Positions 1-5,099 of a DNA stretch of 7,682 nucleotides are shown here, one piece after another (positions within the stretch are counted from its first letter, which is position 1; the number at the start of each line of letters is the position of its first letter). The stretch is from positions 1 through 7,682 of the forward strand of contig CALAUY010000023.1 of the NCBI GenBank assembly GCA_937892015.1. The letters are read 5' to 3'. This stretch comes from an uncultured Bacteroidales bacterium. Its GTDB lineage: Bacteria > Bacteroidota > Bacteroidia > Bacteroidales > Paludibacteraceae. The notes under the pieces are model-generated. The model worked only from the letters and a program-made list of their open reading frames with translations, was not told the DNA's origin and ran no database searches. Made by a program: the position numbers and the translations under genes.

Positions 1-63
1 CAAAAACATATCATATTTTAAGATGATTTTATTTGATATAAATTATAGTGGACACACACTAAT

Positions 64-112
64 GGTATAAATATTGTATTAATATTGTATTAACAGGTAT
101 AAATATTGTATT
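64..112. repeat. Phased AT-rich direct repeat
   Basis: The 17-mer GGTATAAATATTGTATT occurs exactly twice, at 64-80 and 96-112. Its 3' part AATATTGTATT also occurs in between, so the 11-mer sits at 70-80, 81-91 and 102-112. The steps of 11 and 21 bp are close to one and two turns of the helix, so the copies would lie on one face of the DNA. This is what protein-binding repeats often look like, but simple AT-rich slippage could give the same picture. The repeat lies just past the 3' end of the leftward gene that ends at 123. Confidence 0.6.
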
Positions 113-122
113 TAGAGATTAT

Positions 123-1919
123 TTAATGCGTTTGCGATTTTAGGATTTTTTTGTAGTTAGAAGAAAAATATGCCGAAACGAACTCTGTCATCGAACTAAA
201 TACTGAACCGTTCTTATCATACTCCTTTTTCATCTTTTCGTTGGAGTTGATAATCAATTCTGCGGCTTTCATCTGTCGGTTCGGGAAATCGGAGAATTGA
301 TTATAGAGGGACTCAATCTCTTTAATGATTGGGTTTGTGCTTGCATTTGCGCCTTGTAGGTTCAGTTCGCTTGCGGATTTAGTATTTGGGATAAAAGAGC
401 CGACAAGTGGAGCTGAAGCCGCGGGATTTTTGACTTGGGAATTAAGTATCTTTTCCAACTGTGCCATTTTAGTAGTAAGATCTCTTTGCTGATTAAGTTT
501 TGTGCGATAGGCCTCTTCTCCCAACGAAAAGTCGGCATCGAATTCATCTCGATTGATGTAATAGAAAGAAGCACTCTCCCAAGCTCTTGAACGACAATCT
601 CTTTCGCTTGGCGAAAGGGTTTGTTTGAAATGTTTTTCAGCAAAGTAATAGAAGTCGCTATAGTAGCAGCGATACTCTTGATATTCTCGTGTAAGACTAT
701 CTTTGAGCGTTGGATTTTCATCTAAATAGATTTCTAAATATCCTTTAGGATTGTTTTTCCAGACAGACTCCAGCATTTCGTTGTTCTTTTCTTCGATAAG
801 CGTAGTGACGCTTTTACGGTTAAGAAGTGATTGTCTGTATTCAGCAATCCGTTGCACGTCATCAACTGCCGAAAAGGATTGAAGAGAGGGAGAGAGGAGG
901 AGTTTTTTTTGATTGTAGGAATTGATTTTGTCAAAATAAGGTGAGGATTCAATAAAGTGGTTCACCGAGTCGATTTCAAGTTGCGCTTGTGCTTGCAAAT
1001 CAGGCAATTCAGCTAAAAACTGTTCTTTATATTCAATCATTTGCCGTGCACTGTCAGAATAATTGAACACAAGAGGTGTTTGAGGGGTAATGGTGAGGTT
1101 TAACTCATTGGATTTGATTACCAAATCGCCTACTTTTGTGTTGACGGTGTAAGATAAATCGTTGATTACTATTTTATAAGACTGAGGCATGATATTCATG
1201 TCGGCAACACCCCAGACACAATCGTAGATAATGTAGTTTTCCGTATTTTGACTGACAGTTCGTGCGGCATTGACATCAAGAGGGATATAGAAAGAAAACT
1301 CATCTGCATGCACTCTGTAATCGGATGGCAATGAATACTTTAACTTGAACTCATATCTTTCATTATCAGCATCATATTTCACCGGTGTAGCTTTGAGTTG
1401 AGCTGATGGGAAAGCGGCGCGACAGACAGAATCATACTGATTCTTAGCGTTCAGCAGTACGCGATTCTTATATTCTTCTGTTTTCTCAAATTCGTCTTTT
1501 TGTGCCCATTGATTCATTGCTTTTTGCACATCGAGACGAAGACATCCGAGAGATGTTTCTTTCATTTTAGCCAATGCTTCTGATTCGGCCTTTTTAGCTC
1601 GTTCTTGAGGAGTCATCAGCGATTCTGCTTTCTTCAACTCAGCGGACATCTGCTCTACATAGTAGTCAATCTGCTCTTGGGAAAACCATCTCATCGCATC
1701 CATTGCAGCTGTAAACACATGTAATTGTGGCGAAATACTAAAAGCCAATTCATCAGAAACACTCAATGGATGTGTGTACCCGTCTGCAAATAGGGTATAG
1801 TACTTTTTATAGATTTCGTAACAACGCTTCTCATATGCAGTTTGTTCGGCATGAAGCGTAAAGACGACAAATAACAGACTGCATAAAAATAAAGCAATCC
1901 TCTTAATTTGGTTGTCCAT
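123..1919 (-). CDS. Large secreted protein of unknown function
   Basis: This 598-residue protein belongs to no family I recognise. Residues 1-24 form a signal peptide (Lys/Arg near the start, a hydrophobic stretch from about 8 to 22, probable cleavage after LHA-24), so it should be exported to the periplasm or beyond; there is no lipobox Cys at the cleavage site. Residues 85-165 are charged, helical and probably coiled-coil. Residues 175-285 are rich in alternating hydrophobics and look like a beta domain. Residues 290-490 are again helical. Two segments resemble each other: KDEFEKTEEYKNRV (141-154) and RDEFDADF followed by EEAYRTKL (457-475), which suggests a duplicated helical element. Residues 495-530 are low-complexity (Ala/Ser/Asn/Pro), probably a linker to a short helical end. 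The gene has its own candidate promoter about 95 bp upstream and no visible partner, and I see no GC-rich terminator hairpin after the stop. Confidence 0.85.
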   Translation of the reverse strand: MDNQIKRIALFLCSLLFVVFTLHAEQTAYEKRCYEIYKKYYTLFADGYTHPLSVSDELAFSISPQLHVFTAAMDAMRWFSQEQIDYYVEQMSAELKKAESLMTPQERAKKAESEALAKMKETSLGCLRLDVQKAMNQWAQKDEFEKTEEYKNRVLLNAKNQYDSVCRAAFPSAQLKATPVKYDADNERYEFKLKYSLPSDYRVHADEFSFYIPLDVNAARTVSQNTENYIIYDCVWGVADMNIMPQSYKIVINDLSYTVNTKVGDLVIKSNELNLTITPQTPLVFNYSDSARQMIEYKEQFLAELPDLQAQAQLEIDSVNHFIESSPYFDKINSYNQKKLLLSPSLQSFSAVDDVQRIAEYRQSLLNRKSVTTLIEEKNNEMLESVWKNNPKGYLEIYLDENPTLKDSLTREYQEYRCYYSDFYYFAEKHFKQTLSPSERDCRSRAWESASFYYINRDEFDADFSLGEEAYRTKLNQQRDLTTKMAQLEKILNSQVKNPAASAPLVGSFIPNTKSASELNLQGANASTNPIIKEIESLYNQFSDFPNRQMKAAELIINSNEKMKKEYDKNGSVFSSMTEFVSAYFSSNYKKILKSQTH

Positions 1920-1961
1920 TTTACAGTTTTCCCATTCGTTCTACCTACTCTTTATCGGATT

Positions 1962-2062
1962 TTCGGCATCCTCCGCTTCGCTTCGGAATTGTCATTTTTG
2001 GCATCAGCGAACTGCAAAAGTAAACTTTTATTCGCACTTGCGCAAGAATTCGGCATCCTCCG
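1962..2062. repeat. 14-bp direct repeat flanking a promoter
   Basis: TTCGGCATCCTCCG occurs exactly at 1962-1975 and 2049-2062, with a weaker partial match (TTGGCATC) near 1999. The two full copies bracket the candidate promoter of the leftward gene that starts at 1919. The first copy runs into a small inverted repeat, CCG-CTTCGCTT-CGG. Shared regulator sites or a dispersed intergenic repeat are both possible; nothing here decides between them. Confidence 0.5.
2015..2046 (-). promoter_or_regulatory. Candidate promoter of the large secreted protein
   Basis: On the minus strand the sequence reads CTTG, exactly 20 bp, then TACTTTTG followed by CAG. This fits the Bacteroidota -33/-7 consensus (TTTG, about 20 bp, TAnnTTTG) with one mismatch in the -33 box. 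Transcription would begin near 2008, giving a leader of roughly 90 nt before the ATG at 1919. A perfect 10-bp palindrome, CTTGCGCAAG (2037-2046), covers the -33 box, where a repressor could bind. Confidence 0.6.
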
Positions 2063-2126
2063 TTGAATTTGTTTTGTTTTTCCGGTTATTACACACAAAA
2101 AGCATGAACTTTTGTTCGCTTCATTT

Positions 2127-2253
2127 GATAGTTTGAGGTTCTCGACTACCTTAAGTATTCAAAATCTACGCAAAAGCCCACGCCGATTAGCGTGAACGTT
2201 TACGTGCTTGTACTTGAAGAATTTAATTGAAATTGTCGAGATTTCAAACTATC
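2127..2253 (+). repeat. 127-bp imperfect inverted repeat, possible RNA hairpin or MITE
   Basis: The ends, 2127-2146 and 2235-2253, are inverted copies of each other. Folded as plus-strand RNA they give 10 Watson-Crick pairs (GATAGTTTGA with TCAAACTATC), two G-U pairs, one U-A pair, one bulged U, and six more pairs (CTCGAC with GTCGAG). On the minus strand the two G-U pairs become C-A mismatches, which favours a plus-strand RNA. Weaker pairing continues inward (AAGTA near 2155 with TACTT near 2210). An inner hairpin, CACGC-CGATTA-GCGTG, lies at about 2178-2193. I see no clear target-site duplication beside the ends, so a mobile origin is unproven. Confidence 0.55.
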
Positions 2254-2263
2254 AAGTTCAGTT

Positions 2264-2400
2264 TATAACGCTATATGTTGTATGTCTTTGCCTCAGCACT
2301 ATGAGGCGGGATGTTCTGTTTAACGTCAGGGACTGACGGCGGAGAAATGAAGCCTCTCGCTGGGCTATATGGTATGCGACTTGGGAGTCGCGGGAAAGTC
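2264..2400 (+). ncRNA. Candidate structured RNA with serial hairpins
   Basis: Three perfect six-pair hairpins follow each other in about 100 bp: GCCTCA-GCACTA-TGAGGC (2290-2307), CGTCAG-GGA-CTGACG (2324-2338) and GCGACT-TGGG-AGTCGC (2376-2391). A weaker AGCC/GGCT hairpin (2351-2366) lies between the last two. GCTATATG occurs at both 2270-2277 and 2364-2371. The end of the block touches the stop codon of the opposing hepT gene (2403-2405). No promoter was found for it. The hairpins would also form on the minus strand, so it could instead be the hepT 3' untranslated region; the plus strand is inferred from the neighbouring inverted repeat. I cannot assign an RNA family. A remnant of a transposon-linked RNA (HEARO/omega-RNA type) is one hypothesis, unsupported by any nuclease gene here. 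Confidence 0.4.
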
Positions 2401-2402
2401 AA

Positions 2403-2762
2403 TCAGTTCTTCTTGTTAGAGAGTTCAGCGATGTATTGTTCGATTTGCGGCTTCAGAACAGGCAGGTCGTTCGTGTATGTTTCCCAAATAAATAAGGGAC
2501 TGGTGGTATAATAACCATGAACGAGTACATTTCGCATGTCAATAATCTGACGCCAAGGGACCCCAGAATGACTATCACGGAACTCCTTGGTCAGTAAGTT
2601 TGCAGCCTCACCAATAATCATTACGTTGTAAACAACAGCATGAAAACACATTACATCTGCCTGCATATCCTCAAGACTTTTACCTTGAAGAAACGTTTCG
2701 ATGCGGGCTATACAGTCGGTAATGTGTCTCAAGCGTTCGATATCTCTACTTGACTCTCTCAT
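2403..2762 (-). CDS. hepT: HepT-like HEPN toxin (type VII TA ribonuclease)
   Basis: This 119-residue protein has the size and pattern of the HepT (DUF86) HEPN family. The key motif is R77-N-V-L-V-H82-G-Y84, the R-x4-H-x-Y signature of these metal-independent ribonucleases. Upstream, residues 45-60 (around IIGEAANLLTKEF) and W70-RQIIDMRN are typical of the family's core helices. In studied pairs, HepT cuts RNA, and its partner MntA blocks it by attaching AMP to the motif tyrosine, here Y84. The start at 2762 lies inside the end of mntA (17-bp overlap), implying translational coupling with antitoxin first, the usual type VII order. All motif residues are present, so it looks intact and active. 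The stop lies at the edge of the hairpin-rich block. Confidence 0.93.
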   Translation of the reverse strand: MRESSRDIERLRHITDCIARIETFLQGKSLEDMQADVMCFHAVVYNVMIIGEAANLLTKEFRDSHSGVPWRQIIDMRNVLVHGYYTTSPLFIWETYTNDLPVLKPQIEQYIAELSNKKN

Positions 2763-3054
2763 AAATCAGATGTTTGTCGCGATTAGCACTCTCAACGGCA
2801 TAAGGCATAAGTGTTCCATCTTCTACCAAATCGACCTTACGCCCGATTTGTTCTTCAATCTCTCTCCACATCTTGGCGTACCTTAAAAGGCCTATGGGGC
2901 GAGAATGGTCGAACGCAACCAAAATGTCCACATCGCTCTCAGGCTTTTCCTCCCCGCGAGCGAAGGAGCCAAAGAGCCATGCTTTCTCCACCGGCTGATT
3001 TGCCAGGTATCGTTGGATAATCGGAACAATATTTTTAGTCGTTTCGGTTGTCAT
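2746..3054 (-). CDS. mntA: MntA-like minimal nucleotidyltransferase antitoxin
   Basis: This 102-residue protein is a minimal nucleotidyltransferase. It shows G29-S30 followed by ten residues and then D41-V-D43, the GSx10DxD metal/nucleotide signature, within FGSFARG and SDVDILV. D75 in RKVDLV is the likely third catalytic carboxylate. The family's antitoxins inactivate HepT toxins by AMPylating them. It is the first gene of a two-gene operon overlapping hepT by 17 bp. A consensus promoter ends only about 17 bp before the ATG, so the mRNA leader would be about 10 nt or less, nearly leaderless. No separate operator is visible. The pair probably acts in plasmid/phage defence or genome-island upkeep, but nothing nearby shows which. 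Confidence 0.93.
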   Translation of the reverse strand: MTTETTKNIVPIIQRYLANQPVEKAWLFGSFARGEEKPESDVDILVAFDHSRPIGLLRYAKMWREIEEQIGRKVDLVEDGTLMPYAVESANRDKHLIYERVK

Positions 3055-3070
3055 AACACAATTTGGGCTG

Positions 3071-3102
3071 CAAAGTTAGTAATAATTTCTGATATATGCA
3101 AA
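3071..3102 (-). promoter_or_regulatory. Promoter of mntA-hepT
   Basis: The minus strand reads TTTG (3099-3102), exactly 20 bp, then TAACTTTG (3071-3078), followed by CAG. Both boxes and the spacing match the Bacteroidota consensus with no mismatch. Transcription is expected to start within about 10 bp of the mntA ATG at 3054. Confidence 0.85.
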
Positions 3103-3186
3103 TAATTGGGTAAAAAAATGAGGAAAAATGTGCGATTTGGGGGAAATTTATGTGTTTTAGGGGTGAATTATACATTATGAGAGAGG

Positions 3187-3208
3187 AAAAAGCCGGATGG
3201 CATCCGGC
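3187..3208 (-). terminator. Leftward intrinsic terminator upstream of mntA
   Basis: GCCGGAT-GGC-ATCCGGC (3192-3208) is a perfect seven-pair GC-rich hairpin. Read on the minus strand it is followed directly by five T residues (3187-3191). It would stop transcripts coming leftward from the rpsF side before they reach mntA. No gene on that strand ends here, so it may serve as an insulator or be a leftover of a lost gene. The T-tract is short, so strength is uncertain. Confidence 0.5.
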
Positions 3209-3304
3209 AGAATGGACAATGATAAATGTAAAGACGACAGAAAAGCACGCGGAGTGGAGCGGAGTGTAGAGCGAGCCGGGGCGAGCGTGGGTGGTTTTTC
3301 GAAC

Positions 3305-3390
3305 ACGAATCACACGAATCGAACGAATAAAACGAATAATACTGTGTGAACTTGGTCTAATGAGTCTAATGGGTCTAATAGGACGAATGG
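3305..3390. repeat. Two blocks of 9-bp periodic repeats
   Basis: Block one (3305-3340) is four 9-mers of the form ACGAATnnn. After 14 bp, block two (3355-3390) holds three 9-mers GTCTAATnn and a fourth, GACGAATGG, that blends both types. Periodicity is exactly 9 bp within each block. No open frame uses it. Simple-repeat slippage is the plain explanation. A GC-rich patch with short repeats (GCGGAGTG twice, about 3249-3266) lies just to the left; I see no gene in 3103-3516. Confidence 0.7.
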
Positions 3391-3443
3391 GTCATTAAGA
3401 AGGGTAATAATGTCACTATATTTTCTTGAATTATGCATAAAAT

Positions 3444-3485
3444 TGCACTAAAATGGGTAAAAAATGCACTAAAATGAGTAAAAAA
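3444..3485. repeat. 21-bp tandem repeat upstream of the rpsF promoter
   Basis: A 21-bp unit beginning TGCACTAAAATG occurs at 3444-3464 and 3465-3485; the copies differ by one base (G or A) and both end in an A-tract. A further TGCAC occurs at 3497. The steps of 21 and 32 bp are about two and three helical turns, so the A-tracts and TGCAC sites lie on one face just upstream of the -33 box at 3517. This could be a bent UP-like activating region or factor sites; it is an inference from spacing. Confidence 0.6.
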
Positions 3486-3516
3486 ACGCATTTTTTTGCA
3501 CTTTTTTGCCAAAATA

Positions 3517-3548
3517 TTTGGTCATGTCAAAAAAAAGCAGTAATTTTG
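3517..3548 (+). promoter_or_regulatory. Promoter of the rpsF ribosomal operon
   Basis: TTTG (3517-3520), exactly 20 bp including an eight-A run, then TAATTTTG (3541-3548), followed by CAG, is a perfect Bacteroidota -33/-7 pair. Transcription should start around 3553-3556, leaving a leader of about 110 nt. The 30 bases 3524-3553 differ at only one position from the promoter of the envelope operon at 7625-7654 (minus strand). Confidence 0.88.
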
Positions 3549-3559
3549 CAGTCCGTTTT

Positions 3560-3627
3560 GTGCGCATTTGCGCGCGAATAACTTAAAAATGGGGTGTATC
3601 ACTGCCCAAAACAGTGCTAAACACTCC
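3560..3627 (+). promoter_or_regulatory. Structured rpsF leader, candidate autoregulatory site
   Basis: Two hairpins fill the leader. The first is GTGCGC-ATTT-GCGCGC (3560-3575, one G-U pair). The second has an outer stem GGGGTGT/ACACTCC (3591-3597 with 3621-3627, one G-U), an internal loop, an inner stem CACTG/CAGTG (3600-3604 with 3612-3616) and loop CCCAAAA. In many bacteria the S6:S18 complex binds an rpsF leader hairpin to repress its own operon. Gene content and position fit, but I cannot confirm the conserved binding core here. Confidence 0.5.
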
Positions 3628-3667
3628 AGAAAGATTAATTAACTAATTTATTTATTTAACAAAATTT

Positions 3668-4021
3668 ATGGTAAATCATTACGAAACCGCTTTCATTTTG
3701 ACTCCCGTTTTGTCTGAAAATCAGATGAAGGAAGCGGTTGACAAATTCGAGAAACTTCTCACGGACAATGGCGCCACCATTAGTAACCGCGAGGAGTGGG
3801 GTTTGAAGCGCCTTGCTTACCCCATCCAAGGGAAAACAACGGGATTCTACGCATTACTGCAATTCGACGCAGAACCCACTATTGTTTCGACGCTCGAAAC
3901 GGCTTATCGCCGCGATGAAAAAGTGGTACGATTCTTGACTTTCCGTCTTGACAAGTACGCTTACGAGTACTCGCAAAAACGTATTCACAAATCTACTAAA
4001 ACAGAAGTTGAGGAGGCTTAA
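3668..4021 (+). CDS. rpsF: 30S ribosomal protein bS6
   Basis: This 117-residue protein is bS6, which pairs with S18 on the platform of the small subunit and binds the 16S central domain. Family landmarks are the start MVNHYETAFILTP (first strand), EEWGLKRLAYPIQGKTTGFY in the middle, and RRDEKVVRFLTFRLDKYA near residues 81-98. The short tail, rich in Lys and Glu, ends soon after, as in other Bacteroidota versions. It is the first gene of the operon, with a 110-nt structured leader and an A/T-rich start region lacking a Shine-Dalgarno sequence (usual for this phylum). Three bases separate its stop from rpsR. Confidence 0.98.
   Translation: MVNHYETAFILTPVLSENQMKEAVDKFEKLLTDNGATISNREEWGLKRLAYPIQGKTTGFYALLQFDAEPTIVSTLETAYRRDEKVVRFLTFRLDKYAYEYSQKRIHKSTKTEVEEA
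4011..4016 (+). promoter_or_regulatory. Strong Shine-Dalgarno of rpsR
   Basis: AGGAGG lies 8 nt before the rpsR ATG, inside the last codons of rpsF. A full anti-SD match is rare in this phylum, where most genes, including its neighbours here, have A/T-rich start regions. It is encoded by the Glu-Glu-Ala end of S6, so chance from coding is possible. Confidence 0.6.
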
Positions 4022-4024
4022 ATT

Positions 4025-4288
4025 ATGGCAGAACAAGAAATTCGTTATCTCACCCCACAAGTAAGAGAGACCAAGAAAAAGAAGTATTGCCGTTTCAAAA
4101 AAGCCGGCATTCACTACATCGACTACAAGGACCCCGAGTTCCTGAAGAAGTTCCTCAACGAGCAGGGCAAAATTCTGCCTCGCCGCATCACCGGTACATC
4201 GCTGAAGTTCCAACGCCGCGTAGCTCAGGCCGTTAAACGTGCGCGCCATCTGGCCTTGCTGCCTTATGTGACCGACTGCATGAAGTAA
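4025..4288 (+). CDS. rpsR: 30S ribosomal protein bS18
   Basis: This 87-residue protein is bS18, the S6 partner on the small-subunit platform. The diagnostic C-terminal half reads KILPRRITGTSLKFQRRV followed by AQAVKRARHLALLPYV, the RNA-binding core of the family. The N-terminal half carries KKKKYCRFKK with a lone Cys (C22) and is slightly longer than in proteobacteria. Second gene of the operon, with a strong Shine-Dalgarno; 33 bp follow before rplI. Confidence 0.98.
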   Translation: MAEQEIRYLTPQVRETKKKKYCRFKKAGIHYIDYKDPEFLKKFLNEQGKILPRRITGTSLKFQRRVAQAVKRARHLALLPYVTDCMK

Positions 4289-4321
4289 TCAAGATTGTTG
4301 AACCCTAAAGAAGAAAAAATT

Positions 4322-4765
4322 ATGGAAGTAATTTTGAAAGCAGATGTCAAGAATCTTGGCTACAAAGACGATATCGTGAAAGTTCGTGACGGATACGGAC
4401 GCAACTACTTGATTCCCAACAAACTGGCCATCATCGCCAACGAGAGTAACCGCAAAGTGCTCGCAGAGGACCTTCGCCAGCGCGCACATAAACTCGCTAA
4501 GCTACTTGCCGATGCGCAAGCCCTCGCAGAGAAACTCGAGACAATGCAAGTCACTGTGGCCGTTAAAGCCAACGAGAACGGTGCCCTCTTTGGAACGGTT
4601 ACTACTGCCGAACTGGCAGATGCACTCGCCAAGGCCGGCATCGAAATCGACCGCAAGGTAATCACCATCAAAGATGCCCCCAAAGAAGTGGGAACTTACG
4701 AGGCCGAAGCTCGTCTCCACCGCGACGTAAAAGCTACCATTCACTACGAAGTGGTGGCTGAATAA
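4322..4765 (+). CDS. rplI: 50S ribosomal protein bL9
   Basis: This 147-residue protein is bL9, which spans from the base of the L1 stalk with its N domain on 23S rRNA. The start MEVILKADVKNLGYKDDIV and the glycine-containing GYGRNYLIP (residues 24-32) are the N-domain signature. A long Ala/Lys/Leu-rich helix (about 45-75) links to a C domain with GALFGTVT (about 87-94). An in-frame ATG at 4295 would add nine residues; I chose 4322 because it gives the family N-terminus and the usual length, and is preceded by an A-rich stretch (AAAGAAGAAAAAATT). Third gene of the operon. Confidence 0.97.
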   Translation: MEVILKADVKNLGYKDDIVKVRDGYGRNYLIPNKLAIIANESNRKVLAEDLRQRAHKLAKLLADAQALAEKLETMQVTVAVKANENGALFGTVTTAELADALAKAGIEIDRKVITIKDAPKEVGTYEAEARLHRDVKATIHYEVVAE

Positions 4766-4797
4766 AAAGTGTAAGACTACCTAATAAGTATTTGAAT

Positions 4798-5052
4798 ATG
4801 AAACAAGGAATTCATCCCGACAACTACCGAGTAGTAGTTTTCAAAGATATGTCCGATGGCACACAGTTTTTCAGCCGCTCTACAGCCAACACGAAAGACA
4901 CCATCGAAGTGGATGGCAAGACTTATCCGCTGATTAAGTTGGAAATCTCCAATACCTCGCACCCGTTCTATACGGGCAAGTCGAAATTGGTGGATACCGC
5001 CGGACGCGTTGACAAGTTCATGTCTCGTTACGGTGACCGCAAGCGCAAGTAA
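4798..5052 (+). CDS. rpmE: 50S ribosomal protein bL31, type B (zinc-free)
   Basis: This 84-residue protein is bL31, which bridges the two subunits near the central protuberance. Landmarks are MKQGIHPDNYRVVVFKD, the central STANTKDTIEVDGKTYPLI and the end TSHPFYTGKSKLVDTAGRVDKF. It contains no cysteine at all, so it is the type B form without the CxxC zinc site. In other bacteria that form is often the paralogue made under zinc shortage, but in many Bacteroidota it appears to be the standard one. The ATG at 4798 is preferred to a TTG two codons earlier. It follows rplI by 32 bp with no terminator between, so it is probably co-transcribed; a terminator follows the stop. Confidence 0.96.
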   Translation: MKQGIHPDNYRVVVFKDMSDGTQFFSRSTANTKDTIEVDGKTYPLIKLEISNTSHPFYTGKSKLVDTAGRVDKFMSRYGDRKRK

Positions 5053-5060
5053 CAAAAAAG

Positions 5061-5086
5061 AGAGGGGCTGCTGCTCCTCTTTTTTT
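5061..5086 (+). terminator. Intrinsic terminator of the ribosomal operon
   Basis: AGAGGGG (5061-5067), loop CTGCTG, CTCCTCT (5074-5080) form a seven-pair stem with one G-U pair, followed by a T-tract reaching 5086. It lies 8 bp after the rpmE stop and 13 bp before the next gene's ATG. The downstream synthase therefore depends on read-through or on a promoter I could not find. Confidence 0.85.
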
Positions 5087-5099
5087 ACAACGGAAAACC

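Noticed and set aside
2073..2118. Possible plus-strand promoter before the inverted repeat (AACTTTTG near 2107)
   Set aside because: The -7 box lacks the TA start and there is no TTTG at the right distance.
1912..2136. Open frame on the plus strand in the left spacer
   Set aside because: It spans the direct repeats and an opposing promoter, with low-complexity Ser/Phe/Leu content.
2264..2400. Group II intron or tRNA-like element
   Set aside because: No domain V-type hairpin, no cloverleaf and no reverse transcriptase frame could be seen.
2311..2511. Open frame on the plus strand across the hairpin block and the end of hepT
   Set aside because: It crosses two perfect hairpins and runs antisense through hepT; no family pattern, so it is probably a shadow.
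3035..3313. Open frame on the minus strand upstream of mntA
   Set aside because: It covers the mntA promoter, the leftward terminator and a GC-rich repeat patch; composition is unlike a protein.
3305..3390. CRISPR-like array
   Set aside because: Units are only 9 bp, without spacers or cas genes nearby.
3854..4249. Minus-strand frame across rpsF and rpsR
   Set aside because: It is antisense to two certain ribosomal genes and has no family features.
4295..4321. Earlier in-frame ATG for rplI
   Set aside because: It adds nine residues not found in bL9; the family N-terminus begins at 4322.
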